A DNA stretch of 53,524 nt from Bifidobacterium aesculapii (GTDB lineage: Bacteria; Actinomycetota; Actinomycetes; Actinomycetales; Bifidobacteriaceae), in the NCBI RefSeq assembly GCF_001417815.1, contig NZ_BCFK01000011.1, positions 1-53,524 on the forward strand, written 5' to 3'. The notes beneath the pieces were generated by a model. It did not search any database, was not told the DNA's origin, and saw nothing but the letters and a program-made list of their open reading frames with translations. Each line of letters opens with the position of its first letter. The first letter of the stretch is position 1. Of this stretch, positions 53,021-53,524 are shown one piece after another. The translations under genes and the position numbers were made by a program.

Positions 53021-53052
53021 GGCGGGCCTCCCCAACGGGAGGTCCGCCTTTT
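53021..53052 (+). terminator. Terminator of htrA
   Basis: GGCGGGCCTCCC (53021-53032) pairs with GGGAGGTCCGCC (53037-53048), one G-T pair, loop CAAC, followed by TTTT. A typical rho-independent terminator about 100 bp past the htrA stop. Confidence 0.85.
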
Positions 53053-53055
53053 CGC

Positions 53056-53111
53056 GTTGTGGTCACAGTGTTGTGGTCACAGTGTTGTCGTCGCAGTGGT
53101 GTCGGTCCAGT
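53056..53111. repeat. Four tandem 14-bp units
   Basis: GTTGTGGTCACAGT at 53056-53069 is repeated exactly at 53070-53083, then with changes at 53084-53097 and 53098-53111. It lies just past the htrA terminator. I see no convincing gene between 53053 and 53463. Confidence 0.7.
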
Positions 53112-53463
53112 GCCGCCAGCACAGTCTCATGCCGCTGGTGTCGTGCGCGTTCCACGCCGATTGCCCCGAGTGCGGCTGCCACGCCGCCGGTTGCACGCCG
53201 CCCACCCCTGTTGCTAGGCTGACAGCCGATAACCGAATACCGATTTTTTACGCCGTGTATCGCGCAACGCATCACGGGGAAGACCATCGCCCGGCATCGC
53301 GAGGCTCATCTGCGGGCCTGCGTGTGCTGCGCCGTCTGGTCGTTCTCCGTCTGCATGCCCTGCTCGATGGGTTAACAAGGCGTGACAGCACCCGCCGTGC
53401 GGTCACGTTCGCGAACCCAAGCAACGTCGCCGAGCGGCCGACTACCAGCGTAAGGAGTTCGCG

Positions 53464-53524
53464 ATGAGTGGATTCATCCCATCTTCCCCCAATTCCGGTA
53501 CCTCCGGTGCCCCATATACCCCCG
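53464..53524 (+). CDS. Start of a gene cut by the window end
   Basis: AAGGAG lies 7 bases before ATG at 53464. The first 20 residues (MSGFIPSSPNSGTSGAPYTP) are proline-, serine- and glycine-rich, as in the cytoplasmic N-termini of many actinobacterial membrane proteins. The product cannot be told. Confidence 0.6.
   Translation, partial: MSGFIPSSPNSGTSGAPYTP

Noticed and set aside
53057..53463. 136-codon frame after htrA
   Set aside because: It starts inside a 14-bp tandem repeat, has no ribosome-binding site and has no protein-like features; the true next gene starts at 53464 in another frame.

Overview
The window is a 53.5-kb piece of a high-GC actinobacterial chromosome, most likely a Bifidobacterium. 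The best evidence is the gene order crgA - DUF881 - class E sortase - trpG/pabA - pknB - pknA - pbpA - rodA - pstP - fhaB - fhaA. This is the cell-wall/cell-division signalling block found near the replication origin in actinobacteria (in Mycobacterium tuberculosis, Rv0011c to Rv0020c). Genus assignment is inference from gene content, codon use and the htrA, tgt, lanC-like and lipoprotein genes.

Layout. 1-3500: a small membrane protein, a rhomboid protease, then about 1.8 kb of mostly non-coding DNA with a dense DnaA-box cluster (1464-1833), a possible 34-aa gene and several repeat clusters. 3084-16311: the growth-signalling block. crgA, DUF881, sortase and trpG are separate or forward units. 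Seven reverse-strand genes, fhaA to pknB, form one operon in which the last five are joined by 4-bp start/stop overlaps. 16648-20343: an S9 peptidase and a lipase-like hydrolase. 20492-25251: an operon of a substrate-binding/VWA lipoprotein, XpaC, a second substrate-binding protein and TelA. 25437-29265: membrane proteins, acylphosphatase and a small heat-shock protein. 29452-34798: a membrane esterase coupled to an MprF-like DUF2156 protein, then MsrAB. 35208-39055: a LanC-like protein lacking part of the zinc site, a peptide-binding lipoprotein and YbjQ. 39208-44609: a defence- or repair-like island (HKD-nuclease/helicase with a DUF3427-type C-terminus, Nudix hydrolase, unknown protein, Vsr endonuclease). 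45107-47748: aldo-keto reductase, unknown protein, a toxin-antitoxin pair between two copies of a repeat, and tRNA-Leu(CAG). 47841-53524: nitroreductase, tgt, HtrA and the start of one more gene.

The most unusual feature is between the genes. At least four intergenic regions (16507-16650, 34803-35134, 44680-44995, 50529-50733) hold short repeats in two opposed clusters, with copies spaced exactly 21 bp apart (42 bp in the last). Two of the arrays share one repeat; the others have their own. A related array of eight palindromes at 6731-7070 has unit centres 41-42 or 51-52 bp apart, again whole helical turns. This looks like helically phased protein-binding DNA or a structured repeat class that I do not recognise as a described element.
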